From assembly GCF_014333585.1 (NCBI RefSeq), contig NZ_JACSCW010000006.1:124001-188000 (forward strand): 64,000 nt of DNA, read 5' to 3'. How positions within the stretch are numbered: the stretch's first letter is position 1; each line of letters begins with the position of its first letter. Below are positions 1-8,947 of the stretch, piece after piece. The position numbers and the translations under genes are program-made. The notes beneath the pieces were generated by a model that saw nothing but the letters and a program-made list of their open reading frames with translations, was not told the DNA's origin and did not search any database. The stretch comes from Hymenobacter sp. BT188. GTDB lineage: Bacteria > Bacteroidota > Bacteroidia > Cytophagales > Hymenobacteraceae.

Positions 1-255
1 GGGCACCACATCGACGGAGCAGATAACCAGAATGTCAAGCGGGTCTTTATCGTCGCAGTAGGTCTGAGGAATAAAGCCGTAAGCGGCAGGGTAATGCACC
101 GCCGAGAACAGCACGCGGTCCAGCTTGAGCAGGCCGCTGGCCTTATCCAACTCGTATTTGCCTTTCGAGCCCTTTGGAATTTCGATGATGCCATTTACAA
201 CGTTCGGAGCGTTATCACCGCGCTCTACATCGTGCCAGGGGTTAAAGTGAGTCAT
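1..255 (-). CDS. ppa: Inorganic pyrophosphatase, family I (N-terminal part, cut by window edge)
   Basis: The first 85 residues of a soluble family I inorganic pyrophosphatase, which hydrolyses pyrophosphate to two phosphates in the cytoplasm and pulls biosynthetic reactions forward. The start MTHFNPWHDV is an ATG at 255. Family signatures are visible: the E-x-P-K-G-S-x-x-KYE stretch near residues 25-36, DRVL near 47-50, YPAAYGFIP near 55-63, and the metal-binding acidic motif DDKDPLD at 68-74. The C-terminal half lies beyond position 1. It is read in the same direction as the phosphatase gene upstream, 185 bases away. No clear promoter was found in that gap. Confidence 0.93.
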   Translation of the reverse strand, partial: MTHFNPWHDVERGDNAPNVVNGIIEIPKGSKGKYELDKASGLLKLDRVLFSAVHYPAAYGFIPQTYCDDKDPLDILVICSVDVVP

Positions 256-440
256 TATTGTGAAAAAGAAAGTAAAATCTTGAAATCAGAAGTAAAACGC
301 AGCCGCTGCTACGTGCGCGAGCTTGTAAAGAAAAAATAGCAGGCCGCAGGTGCGTACGGATTAGCTGGAATGAAGATGTCGCGAGCCGATAAAAAGCTGA
401 TTTTAACCGTTAAAAGCAGCTTCTAACTCTTAAACTAATG

Positions 441-2150
441 CTAACGCAAAACTTCCACTAACGGCTTGCCCGTGCAGCCATCCGGTTCCTGAATATGGAG
501 CCAGCTGGCAATTGTCGGCGCAATATCGGTAATAGCAGCCGGAGCGCGCGATTCGCCGTGGCGCACGTGCCAGCCCCAGAACACTAACGGCACATGGGTG
601 TCGTAGTTGCCCGACGAGCCGTGGGTAGTGCCTTTGTTGACGGGATAAGCATATGATTCTAGCCACCCTGGCTCCAGCACAACCAGAACGTCCCCGCTGC
701 GCTTGGGAAAAAACCCGTTTTCCAAGTACATCAGCATGCCACTTTCCCAGTGCGATTTCTGCAAATCATCAGAGGTAATGGCACGCGTCACGCCCGCGAA
801 ATTCAATACAATGTCCGCTACCTCGTCCTGAAACTGACGAAGGTTTTGTTTGCGCTCAGCAATAAGCGGCCGGTTGAGATATATCTGCTGGTTGTCGTAG
901 GCTAACACCCAGTTGCCGGCCCCATGCCGACGTACCAGATCACGCTGCACCGAGTCACGCATGATGCGTGGCCCCACTGACCCGGCCGGAATGCGGTGGT
1001 TCCGCAGGAAGTCGGGCGAGTGCGCCGCCCCATGGTCAGCCGACAGGAAAATCAGGGCATTGCCCTTGCCCACTGTTTTATCCAGATACTCCAGCAAGCG
1101 CTTTATTTCCAGATCCAGCCGCAGGTAAGTGTCTTCCGCCTCAATAGAATTAGGCCCGAACTGGTGACCTACGTAGTCGGGCGAGGAAAAACTCAGAGCT
1201 AGAAAGTCGGTTATACCACGCTGGCCAAGCTGCTCCGCGCGGATTGCTTCCATGGCAAAATCGAGGGACAGCGTATTGCCGAAGGGAGTAGAACGAATCA
1301 GGTCGAGGTTGCGGCCAGCAGCTACGGGGGGCTTTTCACCAGCGGTTTGCAGAGCTGTATTCGTCTGCGCGGTTGGCGCGGCGCTCAGCGTGGGCAAGTC
1401 GTGGGGAAATACAGGCTTGGCTTCCCCTCTGAAGGTGCTTTCCCAGGGCACATCGTCGGCGGTGCTTTCGGTGTATTGGGCGATGGGTAATAGCGTAGTC
1501 CAAGGCTTGTCGAGGTACTGAGCCGGCAGGTTGCGGCTATTAAACTTGGCTACCCACTCAGGCAAGCTGTTTTGGTAGAAGGTGCTGGTAATGAAAGCGC
1601 CGTTCACGCCATCATACCAGTAAGCACCCGTGGCGGAATGGCCGGCCGGCAGAATAGAGCCTCGATCCTTCATAGAAATCCCAATCACCTTCGCCTGAAA
1701 ATTTGTAGCCAACCGCAGTTCGTCCGTGATGGTGCTCGTGAGCATATGGCGTGGCGACTGTTGCCCGGCCTCTGTCGTACCACCTACCGACTGCACCGTT
1801 TTGTCTTCGGTTACATACGTGGCGCGCCCGGCCTCACGCACGTACCAGTTGTTGCCCACAATACCGTGAACGGAAGGCGTGGTGCCTGTATAAATACTGG
1901 CGTGGCCCGGCCCGGTATAGGTCGGCACGTAGTTGTAGTGCGTGTTTTCGTAACTGAATCCTTCGCCGAGCAGCCGTTTAAAGCCTCCATTCCCGTACTT
2001 CTCCCAGTAGCGATAGAGGTAGTCGTAGCGCATTTGGTCTACCACTATACCTACTATCAGCTTAGGGCGGTCAAGGGGTTTTCCTTTTTTCTGGGCAAAA
2101 GTCGGTGCTGCCAGGACAGCGGCCAGCAACAGGAATAGGCTCTTTTTCAA
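441..2150 (-). CDS. Secreted PafA-type alkaline phosphatase/phosphodiesterase
   Basis: A 569-residue exported phosphatase of the alkaline phosphatase superfamily, PafA type, releasing phosphate from organic esters in the periplasm or at the cell surface. The N-terminus MKKSLFLLLAAVLAAPTFAQ is a signal peptide. The family's catalytic threonine lies in TGPGHASIYTG (near residue 80), with the Asn of VGNNWY and the Lys/Arg pair of MKDRG matching PafA active-site residues. Zinc ligands are expected in VDQMRYD, FLSADHGAAH and near TTHGSSG. It starts at the ATG at 2150, with a Bacteroidetes promoter about 65 bases upstream. The pyrophosphatase gene follows on the same strand; both yield free phosphate, but a shared transcript is only possible, not shown. 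Confidence 0.88.
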   Translation of the reverse strand: MKKSLFLLLAAVLAAPTFAQKKGKPLDRPKLIVGIVVDQMRYDYLYRYWEKYGNGGFKRLLGEGFSYENTHYNYVPTYTGPGHASIYTGTTPSVHGIVGNNWYVREAGRATYVTEDKTVQSVGGTTEAGQQSPRHMLTSTITDELRLATNFQAKVIGISMKDRGSILPAGHSATGAYWYDGVNGAFITSTFYQNSLPEWVAKFNSRNLPAQYLDKPWTTLLPIAQYTESTADDVPWESTFRGEAKPVFPHDLPTLSAAPTAQTNTALQTAGEKPPVAAGRNLDLIRSTPFGNTLSLDFAMEAIRAEQLGQRGITDFLALSFSSPDYVGHQFGPNSIEAEDTYLRLDLEIKRLLEYLDKTVGKGNALIFLSADHGAAHSPDFLRNHRIPAGSVGPRIMRDSVQRDLVRRHGAGNWVLAYDNQQIYLNRPLIAERKQNLRQFQDEVADIVLNFAGVTRAITSDDLQKSHWESGMLMYLENGFFPKRSGDVLVVLEPGWLESYAYPVNKGTTHGSSGNYDTHVPLVFWGWHVRHGESRAPAAITDIAPTIASWLHIQEPDGCTGKPLVEVLR

Positions 2151-2214
2151 AACAGTAGCGTATGTAACCGCCTGGCTTCTTGCGGTTGGCGATAAAAGCC
2201 AAGGTTTGCGGCCG

Positions 2215-2244
2215 CAAAGATAGACGCCCGCGGCCGTAATTCAG
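2215..2244 (-). promoter_or_regulatory. Bacteroidetes-type promoter of the PafA-like gene
   Basis: On the minus strand the -7 element reads TATCTTTG (2215-2222), a full match to TAnnTTTG. The -33 position about 19 bases further upstream has CTG instead of TTG, so this half is weaker. The start codon lies about 65 bases downstream. Confidence 0.5.
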
Positions 2245-2319
2245 GGAGCCAGCAGCCGAAATAGCCTACCCACCGTACACCGACGGATTATCCTTTTATT
2301 AAAACTACTTTCTACTTGT

Positions 2320-3045
2320 ATGCCTAACGCTTCCGACTACGCTCTCATCTTTGATATGGATGGAGTGTTAATTGACAATACTGCGTACCAAGCTCGCGCC
2401 TTTCAGCTACTATTTCGCGAACATGGGCTCACCACTAATGCACGACGGCTGCTAGAGCGCCTGAATGGTATGCCAGCTACCAATATCCTGAAAACAGTTT
2501 TCCGACATCCGGTGCCTGAGAGGGATCTTAAGAAATACGCCGATCAACGCGAGTTTCTGTATCGGGTTCTCTACTGGAATAAGCGCCGCGCGGCAGCTGG
2601 CCTCACCGACTTTCTGACGGCAGCGCGGGCCGCAGGTTTCAAAATAGGCCTCGGAACAGCTTCGCCTCCCGAAACAATAGAGTATATCATCGACCACTTA
2701 AACCTGCGTCACTTGTTCGATACTATCACGGGCAAGGCTGATGTAGAGCGGGGCAAGCCGCACGCCGACACGTTCACCGTTGCTGCTAAGCAGCTCGGAG
2801 TGCCGCCGGAGCGGTGTATTGTCTTTGAGGATGCGGTGCTAGGTGAACAATCAGCCTATAAAGCAGGGATGCGCTGCGTTTGCCTTAGCACTAGTGTGAA
2901 GGCCAGCAAGTTTCAAAACCCTATGAAAGTAATCAAGAACTTCACTGAAATTGCCCCCCAGGATGTATTTGATCTTATAGAACAACACCCTACTGCACCT
3001 AAACCTGACAAACAGCTAGCCCAACGCCAGTACGCCAAGCTTTGA
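2320..3045 (+). CDS. HAD-superfamily phosphatase, beta-phosphoglucomutase-like
   Basis: A 241-residue cytoplasmic haloacid dehalogenase-type hydrolase, class CbbY/beta-phosphoglucomutase-like. Motif I is FDMDGVL near residues 11-17, with the nucleophile Asp and the acid/base Asp. Motif II is the Thr/Ser of GTASPP near 117-122, motif III a Lys in GKPHADTF, and motif IV the acidic pair in VFEDAVLGEQSA. A helical cap lies between motifs I and II. These features support phosphatase or phosphomutase activity; the substrate cannot be named. The gene stands alone, diverging from the PafA-like gene and converging on atpG, with a terminator in between. Confidence 0.85.
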   Translation: MPNASDYALIFDMDGVLIDNTAYQARAFQLLFREHGLTTNARRLLERLNGMPATNILKTVFRHPVPERDLKKYADQREFLYRVLYWNKRRAAAGLTDFLTAARAAGFKIGLGTASPPETIEYIIDHLNLRHLFDTITGKADVERGKPHADTFTVAAKQLGVPPERCIVFEDAVLGEQSAYKAGMRCVCLSTSVKASKFQNPMKVIKNFTEIAPQDVFDLIEQHPTAPKPDKQLAQRQYAKL

Positions 3046-3070
3046 TATGCATTCTAGTGTTTCATTATAT

Positions 3071-3107
3071 AAAAAAGCCCCCCAGAATAAATATGGGAGG
3101 CTTTTTT
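3071..3107. terminator. Bidirectional terminator between the HAD gene and atpG
   Basis: The left arm AAAAAAGCCCCCCA (3071-3084) pairs with TGGGAGGCTTTTTT (3094-3107) with one mismatch and a nine-base loop. The A-tract and T-tract on either side let it end both convergent transcripts. The left arm carries the dispersed TGGGGGGC octamer in reverse. Confidence 0.85.
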
Positions 3108-3124
3108 ATGTAATAAAATCTTTT

Positions 3125-4018
3125 TTAACGACTTGCGGCCAGTGCTTCAGCACCACCCACAATTTCAAGAATCTCAGTAGTAATAGCAGCCTGACGCGTA
3201 CGGTTATACGTGAGCTTCAATGATTTCAACAATTCACCAGCGTTTTCAGTAGCCTTATCCATCGCCGTCATGCGGGCGCCGTGCTCTGAGGCATTGCTCT
3301 CTAACACAGCCTTATACAGCTGCACCTTCAGAGACTGCGGAATCAATGTTTGCACGATTTGCTCCTTTGAGGGCTCGAAGATGTAGTCAACGTTGGCGGT
3401 TGGCGTCGCCGTGACAGGAGCCTCAACGGCTACGAGCGGTAACAACTGTTCAGCGCGTACTATTTGCGTAGCTACGTTCTTAAACTCATTATACACCATC
3501 GTCACCTCATCGAACTGCCCAGAACGGAAACCTTCCATCGCTTCCTCAGCCGCAACGCGTACCGTGTCGAATGATAAGGAGCCGAAAACGTGGTTGTAGT
3601 TACCCAGCATTGGCAGGCGGCGACGCACAAAATACTCGTGGGCACGCTTGCCAATAGCCAACACCGTTACATTACCGGCCGCAGCTTGAGCGCTGTAACG
3701 ACTTGCCAACAACTGATTTACGCCTTTAAAAACGTTGCTATTAAAAGCGCCAGCCAAGCCGCGGTCAGAGGTAATGGCAATGACAAGCACACGGCGTACT
3801 TCGCGCTGCACGTTGTACTCACTTTCTACTCCGCTTTCAGCAGAGCTAGTCAGATTGCTCAGAATACTGTTTAGCCGCTGGGCATAGGGGCGCATACGTA
3901 GGATGTTATCCTGCGCGCGGCGCAGCTTAGCCGCCGCCACCATTTTCATGGCTTTGGTGATTTGCTGCGTGCTCTGCACCGATATGATGCGGCTGCGGAC
4001 TTCTTTTAAGCTGGCCAT
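3125..4018 (-). CDS. atpG: F1Fo ATP synthase gamma subunit
   Basis: A 297-residue gamma subunit, the central rotor stalk inside the alpha3-beta3 hexamer. The N-terminal helix MASLKEVRSRIISVQSTQQITKAMKMV and the C-terminal helix with NRTRQAAITTEILEIVGGAEAL are the antiparallel coiled coil typical of the family. SDRGLAGAFN near residue 84-93 is the family signature at the Rossmann-like domain. It is the last gene of the ATP synthase run, 85 bases after atpA, and ends at the terminator shared with the HAD gene. The length is normal for Bacteroidetes. Confidence 0.97.
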   Translation of the reverse strand: MASLKEVRSRIISVQSTQQITKAMKMVAAAKLRRAQDNILRMRPYAQRLNSILSNLTSSAESGVESEYNVQREVRRVLVIAITSDRGLAGAFNSNVFKGVNQLLASRYSAQAAAGNVTVLAIGKRAHEYFVRRRLPMLGNYNHVFGSLSFDTVRVAAEEAMEGFRSGQFDEVTMVYNEFKNVATQIVRAEQLLPLVAVEAPVTATPTANVDYIFEPSKEQIVQTLIPQSLKVQLYKAVLESNASEHGARMTAMDKATENAGELLKSLKLTYNRTRQAAITTEILEIVGGAEALAASR

Positions 4019-4103
4019 TCTTAATTATCAACTTGTTGAATACCTGAGAACTGAATGATTAGCTACAAAAGTGACTTCATCCAATCCTCAGGTATCTAAC
4101 TAT

Positions 4104-5684
4104 TTATTTGGCGTAAGACGCCGACAAGTCTTTCGCTACCTGACGGATAGCGTTCGTAATGCTGTCATCAAGCTTACCTGCTTTCAAAGCCTGTAGAGCC
4201 TCAGGATGACGGGTCTGCATAACCTGACGGAACTCGGTTTCGAAGGCACGAACCTTTTCAACGGGCACGTTATCAAGCAAGCCGTTGGTAGCTGCGTAGA
4301 TAATAGCCACCTGGTCTTCCACCTTTACAGGTGAGAACTGAGGCTGCTTCAGAATCTCTAGGTTGCGACGACCACGCTCGATAGTGAGTTTGGTAGAAGC
4401 ATCGAGGTCAGAACCGAACTTAGCAAAGGCTTCTAACTCGCGGAACTGGGCTTGATCCAGCTTTAGCGTACCAGCTACCTTCTTCATCGACTTGATCTGG
4501 GCGTTACCACCTACGCGCGACACCGAGATACCTACGTTGATAGCAGGGCGTACACCCGAGTTAAACAAGTTGGTTTCCAAGAAGATCTGTCCGTCCGTAA
4601 TCGAAATTACGTTGGTCGGGATGTAAGCCGATACGTCACCAGCTTGAGTCTCAATCAAGGGAAGAGCCGTTAGCGAACCGCCACCTTTTACCAAGTGCTT
4701 AATGCTCTCAGGCAAGTCGTTCATGTCACGGGCGATAGCGTCGGAAGCGTTAATCTTCGCGGCACGCTCCAGCAAACGGCTATGCAGATAGAATACGTCA
4801 CCAGGATAAGCCTCGCGGCCTGGAGGGCGACGTAGCAACAGTGACACCTCGCGATAAGCTACCGCCTGCTTTGATAAGTCATCGTACACAACCAGTGCAG
4901 GACGACCGGTATCACGGAAGAACTCACCGATAGCAGCACCTGTAAAGGGAGCAAAGAATTGCATCGGAGCCGGGTCAGAAGCCGAAGCGGCAACAACTAC
5001 CGTGTAGTCCATCGCGCCACCGCGCTGTAGGGCGTTTACTACCTGAGCAACCGTGGAAGCTTTCTGACCTACGGCTACATAGATGCAGAATACGGGCTCA
5101 CCGCGCTCGAAGAACTCGCGCTGGTTCAGAATAGCGTCAAGAGCTACTGTAGACTTACCAGTCTGCCGGTCACCAATGATCAATTCGCGCTGGCCACGGC
5201 CAATCGGAATCATAGCGTCGATAGCTTTGATACCCGTTTGCAGAGGCTCGTTTACTGGCTGACGATAGATTACACCGGGAGCTTTGCGCTCCAAGGGCAT
5301 TTCATACAGTTCGCCAGCAATTGGGCCACGGCCGTCAATGGGCTGACCGAGCGTGTTTACCACGCGGCCAATAATGCCTTCACCTACTTTGATGGAGGCA
5401 ATTTTATTTGTGCGGCGTACCGTAGCTCCCTCGCGAATCTCGCTGTAGTCGCCGAGCATTACGGCACCTACGTTGTCTTCCTCAAGGTTAAGAACTAAGG
5501 CTTGCAGGCCGTTTTCAAATTCTAGCAATTCCCCCGACTGGGCATTGCCCAGTCCGTAGATGCGGGCCACACCGTCGCCCACCTGCAGCACCGTGCCGAC
5601 TTCTTCTAGTTCGGCTGCGGTCTTGAAATTGGACAACTGCTCCCGCAGGATGGCGGATACTTCATCCGGACGTACTTCTGCCAT
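4104..5684 (-). CDS. atpA: F1Fo ATP synthase alpha subunit
   Basis: A 526-residue alpha subunit, the non-catalytic nucleotide-binding subunit of F1. It has an N-terminal beta-barrel domain, a P-loop GDRQTGKST at residues 171-179, the VVYDDLSKQAVAYR segment, and the arginine finger in ISVSRVGGNAQ. The C-terminal helical domain ends in AKDLSASYAK. The start ATG at 5684 is ten bases after the stop of atpH, consistent with coupled translation. Its partner beta subunit (atpD) is not next to it, as in many Bacteroidetes, where atpD-atpC sit elsewhere. Confidence 0.98.
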   Translation of the reverse strand: MAEVRPDEVSAILREQLSNFKTAAELEEVGTVLQVGDGVARIYGLGNAQSGELLEFENGLQALVLNLEEDNVGAVMLGDYSEIREGATVRRTNKIASIKVGEGIIGRVVNTLGQPIDGRGPIAGELYEMPLERKAPGVIYRQPVNEPLQTGIKAIDAMIPIGRGQRELIIGDRQTGKSTVALDAILNQREFFERGEPVFCIYVAVGQKASTVAQVVNALQRGGAMDYTVVVAASASDPAPMQFFAPFTGAAIGEFFRDTGRPALVVYDDLSKQAVAYREVSLLLRRPPGREAYPGDVFYLHSRLLERAAKINASDAIARDMNDLPESIKHLVKGGGSLTALPLIETQAGDVSAYIPTNVISITDGQIFLETNLFNSGVRPAINVGISVSRVGGNAQIKSMKKVAGTLKLDQAQFRELEAFAKFGSDLDASTKLTIERGRRNLEILKQPQFSPVKVEDQVAIIYAATNGLLDNVPVEKVRAFETEFRQVMQTRHPEALQALKAGKLDDSITNAIRQVAKDLSASYAK

Positions 5685-5693
5685 GATGCTGAG

Positions 5694-6254
5694 TTATAGT
5701 TGGGGTTGGTAGGGGTTCTTAGAGAACTCGCCGCGCAGCTTGCGCAAGCGGTTGCGCACCGAGTCATCAATTTGCTGATCACCCACACGCAGTATAAAAC
5801 CGCCGATGAGTGATTCATCAATTTTCTCAGTGAGCGTAATGCTCTGGAGGCCGGTTTGACGGCGCACCAGATCGGTTACTTCCTCGCGTAGCGCGGGAGT
5901 CAGAGGCTGAGCCGTTGTGACTTGGGCCACCTGAATACCGCGGAGGTGTTCGTATTGACTCTGAAACTCAGTTGCTACCCATTCCAAAGCGCTTTCGCGG
6001 TTGTGCTGAGTGATGATGGTGAAAAACTTCTCCGTCACCTCTGACACTTTGCCCCCGAAAATAGCACGCAGAATAGCCAGCTTCTTATCGTGCTTCACAA
6101 TGGGATTGCGCAGTAAAAGACGTAGGTCACGGTTCTGCTCCAGAGTTTTAGCAAACAGATCCATATCCTCCTTCACTTGCGGCAGATTGCCTCGCTCCTG
6201 CGCCAAGTCTAGCATAGACTTAGCATAGCGGGAAGCAGCTCGTTGTTCAGACAT
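5694..6254 (-). CDS. atpH: F1Fo ATP synthase delta subunit
   Basis: A 186-residue delta (OSCP-like) subunit that caps F1 and ties it to the b-subunit stator. It starts MSEQRAASRYAKSMLDLA, which matches the family's N-terminal helical bundle. The C-terminal region has the conserved IDESLIGGFILRVGDQQIDDSVRNRLRKLR signature (D-x-S-h-x-G-G). The gene lies between atpF and atpA in the usual order. Confidence 0.95.
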   Translation of the reverse strand: MSEQRAASRYAKSMLDLAQERGNLPQVKEDMDLFAKTLEQNRDLRLLLRNPIVKHDKKLAILRAIFGGKVSEVTEKFFTIITQHNRESALEWVATEFQSQYEHLRGIQVAQVTTAQPLTPALREEVTDLVRRQTGLQSITLTEKIDESLIGGFILRVGDQQIDDSVRNRLRKLRGEFSKNPYQPQL

Positions 6255-6341
6255 TTTTGTTAGGGTTTGAAACTGGTAACTTGAAGCCTAAGGAATAAAC
6301 ACCATTTGATGCAATGCCTTAGCTTATAGCTACCTGCTGCT

Positions 6342-6839
6342 TTAGTTAAGCTTAACGTCCTTCAGGTACGAGTTTACGAGTTGCTGCTGGGAGCCACTGT
6401 CGGCTAGTTCACGGCGCAGAATGCGCTCAGCAATATCAATAGAAAGCTGAGCAGCCGTGTTTTTCACTTCGGCCAGCGCAGCGTTTTTCTCGTTCTGAAT
6501 GGCTTCGCGTGCCTGCACGATCATGCGGCCGCCTTCTTCATTCGCTTTGGTTTTGGCTTGCTCGATCAGTTGGTTAGCCATTTGAGTGGCTTCCTGCATA
6601 ATCTTATCGCGCTCTTGGCGCGCTTCAGTCAGCAGCTTTTCATTGCCGACCTTCAACTGTTGCATCTCGAGCTTGGCTTGGTCAGCCATGCGTAGAGCGC
6701 TTTCAATGGAATCTTCCCGCTCCTTAAGAGAGGCAAGAATGGGACGCCAAGCAAACTTGGCCAGCAGAAGCAGCACCAAGCCGAAAATCACCAACTGCCA
6801 GAAGATCAGGCCTAATTCGGGGGTTACTAAGGGAGGCAT
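6342..6839 (-). CDS. atpF: F1Fo ATP synthase b subunit
   Basis: A 165-residue b subunit, the peripheral stalk dimer of Fo. One N-terminal membrane helix (LIFWQLVIFGLVLLLLAKFAW, near residues 11-31) is followed by a long charged helix rich in Glu, Lys, Gln and Ala that forms the coiled-coil stalk, ending in the delta-binding region. The length and one-helix plan are typical. The gene is separated from atpE by 211 bases, the largest gap in the cluster, which contains a strong hairpin. Confidence 0.95.
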   Translation of the reverse strand: MPPLVTPELGLIFWQLVIFGLVLLLLAKFAWRPILASLKEREDSIESALRMADQAKLEMQQLKVGNEKLLTEARQERDKIMQEATQMANQLIEQAKTKANEEGGRMIVQAREAIQNEKNAALAEVKNTAAQLSIDIAERILRRELADSGSQQQLVNSYLKDVKLN

Positions 6840-6987
6840 AAAGCGGTAGTTAGTATGGGGTAGTCAGTATGTAATTGGTAGTTAGTGCTGCTTATTGATA
6901 AACGGACAGCACCTCAGATGCAGTGGGTGGAATCTATATTCAGTGCCAACTACCAGCTACTAAATACTCACTACTAAAAAGCCAAGT

Positions 6988-7029
6988 CAGCCCGCCGCGC
7001 CGTGCGCCGAAGCGACGCGCAGCGGGCTG
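6988..7029 (-). promoter_or_regulatory. Strong GC hairpin between atpE and atpF (possible attenuator or processing site)
   Basis: CAGCCCGCCGCGC (6988-7000) pairs with GCGCAGCGGGCTG (7017-7029) with one mismatch. In the transcript it lies just after the atpE stop and is followed by a short U-run (CTTTTTAG). It could end part of the transcription or protect the upstream atpB-atpE message, raising subunit c relative to the rest. Confidence 0.6.
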
Positions 7030-7050
7030 CCTAAGTGTGTGCCCCTATCT

Positions 7051-7320
7051 CTAGAGGTTGAAGGAAATCAGCAAGCAGACTACGACTGCGAACAGGCCCA
7101 GACCTTCGATCAGAGCCGCTACAATCAGCATAGCAGTTTGGATGCGACCTGCAGCTTCGGGCTGACGGCCAATGGCTTCCATGGCGCTACCACCGATGCG
7201 GCCGATACCCAGACCAACACCAAGAGCAACCAGACCGGCACCGATACCGGCACCCATTACGGCTAGACCAACCGAATTGGAAACGTCACTGACAGCCTGC
7301 AAAAACAGAGAAAGAAGCAT
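7051..7320 (-). CDS. atpE: F1Fo ATP synthase c subunit
   Basis: An 89-residue two-helix proteolipid that forms the rotating c-ring. Helix 1 is glycine-rich (VMGAGIGAGLVALGVGLGIG), the polar loop is GRQPEA (residues 51-56), and helix 2 carries the ion-carrying Glu72 in ALIEGLGLF. The usual sodium-site pattern (Gln in helix 1, Glu-Ser or Glu-Thr in helix 2) is absent, so the coupling ion is probably the proton. It is the short gene needed in highest copy number; see the hairpin downstream. Confidence 0.97.
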   Translation of the reverse strand: MLLSLFLQAVSDVSNSVGLAVMGAGIGAGLVALGVGLGIGRIGGSAMEAIGRQPEAAGRIQTAMLIVAALIEGLGLFAVVVCLLISFNL

Positions 7321-7384
7321 AAAACAAAAATTAGAGGGAAGTGAAAAACGAAAAAATCAGGGTGAGTAATGTAAACTTAATGGC

Positions 7385-8455
7385 CTAGTGACCGTGTGCT
7401 GGAGTAGCCGAGTTGTCGCCCCCAATTTGGAGGTCGGCATCGTGATGATGCTCCTCTACAGCACCGCCAATGTACATGGCGGTCAACAGCGTGAAGATAT
7501 ACGCCTGCAAAATAGCTACTAACAGTTCCAGCATGTTGATAAACAAGCCGAAAGCCAGTGTAACAGGGCTAATCAAAACACTTTGGAAGATGAAAATCAA
7601 GCTAATAAAGCTCAGAATCACGATGTGGCCGGCCGTGATGTTGGCAAACAGACGAACCATGAGCGAAAATGGTTTTACCACTACGCCAATAAGTTCTACT
7701 GGAATCATGATAGGCAACAAAGCCTTGGGCACACCGGGGGTAGCAAAGATGTGAGCCCAGTAATTCTTATTGGAGCTAAACAAGGTGATAAGCAACGTCA
7801 GGACGGCCAAGGTCAGCGTCACGGCGATGTTGCCAGTGAGATTGGCTGCGCCAGGTAGCAAGCCTAGCAAGTTGCTGAACCAGATAAAGAAGAATACGGT
7901 GAGCAAATACGGCATGTATCGCTCATACTTAGGACCGATGGCTTTTTTGCCTACTTCATCGCGAATAAAGATGATGATAGGCTCGAAGAAAGACTGCACG
8001 CCTTTTGGAGCGCCGCCTTTGTTCGTCTTGTAACGACTAGCCACTGTGAAGAAAATGCCTAACAGCAGAGCTGCACTCAGCATTAGGGAGGCAACATTTT
8101 TAGTAATTGAAAAGTCATATACCTTGCCACCATCCTCGGCTATAAGGTGCTCGTGCTCCAGCTTCAGGCCATTATAGGTTTTGCCTTCAGCAAGCTGCGA
8201 TGAAGAGAATATACTTAGACCTTTACCGGCTTGATAAGCAATGATTGGCAGCGGAATAGTGAAGTGAATACCATGCTCTTTCTCATCGCCAAGAGTAGCG
8301 AAATGCCACTCATGGGCATCGCCAATGTGGTGCAGAATCATCTCGCCGGGACTGAAGGCTTCCGAGTCGGTGGCTTCTTCAACGGTGGGCGCGTGCTCTT
8401 GGGCAAAAACAGGAAGCGAAAGAATGCAAAAGAGAGCTATCAGTAAACGCTTCAT
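7385..8455 (-). CDS. atpB: F1Fo ATP synthase a subunit, with periplasmic N-terminal extension
   Basis: A 356-residue a subunit, the stator channel of Fo. A signal peptide (MKRLLIALFCILSLPVFAQ) and about 100 exported residues precede the membrane domain, making it some 100 residues longer than the E. coli protein; this form is common in Bacteroidetes. The membrane part has the essential Arg268 in KPFSLMVRLFANITAGHIV, and a last helix near LLTAMYIGGAVEEHHHDAD. The C-terminus is His- and Asp-rich. It lies upstream of atpE in the standard order. Confidence 0.96.
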   Translation of the reverse strand: MKRLLIALFCILSLPVFAQEHAPTVEEATDSEAFSPGEMILHHIGDAHEWHFATLGDEKEHGIHFTIPLPIIAYQAGKGLSIFSSSQLAEGKTYNGLKLEHEHLIAEDGGKVYDFSITKNVASLMLSAALLLGIFFTVASRYKTNKGGAPKGVQSFFEPIIIFIRDEVGKKAIGPKYERYMPYLLTVFFFIWFSNLLGLLPGAANLTGNIAVTLTLAVLTLLITLFSSNKNYWAHIFATPGVPKALLPIMIPVELIGVVVKPFSLMVRLFANITAGHIVILSFISLIFIFQSVLISPVTLAFGLFINMLELLVAILQAYIFTLLTAMYIGGAVEEHHHDADLQIGGDNSATPAHGH

Positions 8456-8488
8456 TCAGAGTAATTTAGGTGGGAGCAGGATATTGGA

Positions 8489-8881
8489 CTAACCCTGTTT
8501 TGAAAACGGGCGCAAGTTACTCAGGACGCTCCAGATTTCAAACCCGGCGAAGAGAAAATACAGGATAAAAAAGCCCCCCAGAAATGTCCAGAGCCCTGGG
8601 CGCTCCTGGGCGCCGCCATTATATAGAAATACTAGTACCAACCCTACCGACAGCAGCAAGCGTACTACCATCGAACCGAAGTAGGCGCCCATAAAGTTAT
8701 CGGGGTTAGCCCGAATGAGCCGGGAAGTGACCCAATAAGTGATAAGCGTTAGGAGAGCAAAGAATCCAAATACGTAAATGGTGAGCGGATGAATGACCGC
8801 CGTCCCAAACTGACTGGATAAAGCATAAAAAATGCCCCCCAGAAGTAAGCAGAAGAGAATAAATTGACGCAGAAAAATCAT
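8489..8881 (-). CDS. Small four-helix membrane protein of the ATP synthase operon
   Basis: A 130-residue integral membrane protein with four predicted helices (about residues 4-22, 32-50, 68-86, 94-115) and no recognised catalytic motif. It lies between atpZ and atpB in the same direction, 33 bases before atpB. Position and size recall the I-type assembly or ion-uptake proteins of other ATP synthase operons, but the sequence alone does not prove that. It is best treated as a conserved ATP synthase-associated protein of unknown role. Confidence 0.75.
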   Translation of the reverse strand: MIFLRQFILFCLLLGGIFYALSSQFGTAVIHPLTIYVFGFFALLTLITYWVTSRLIRANPDNFMGAYFGSMVVRLLLSVGLVLVFLYNGGAQERPGLWTFLGGFFILYFLFAGFEIWSVLSNLRPFSKQG

Positions 8882-8947
8882 TTGGGTGTAGAGTTATGCC
8901 CTATGGGTAATGCTTAGCGGTGAGGTATGAGGTAGTAAGTAGACGAA

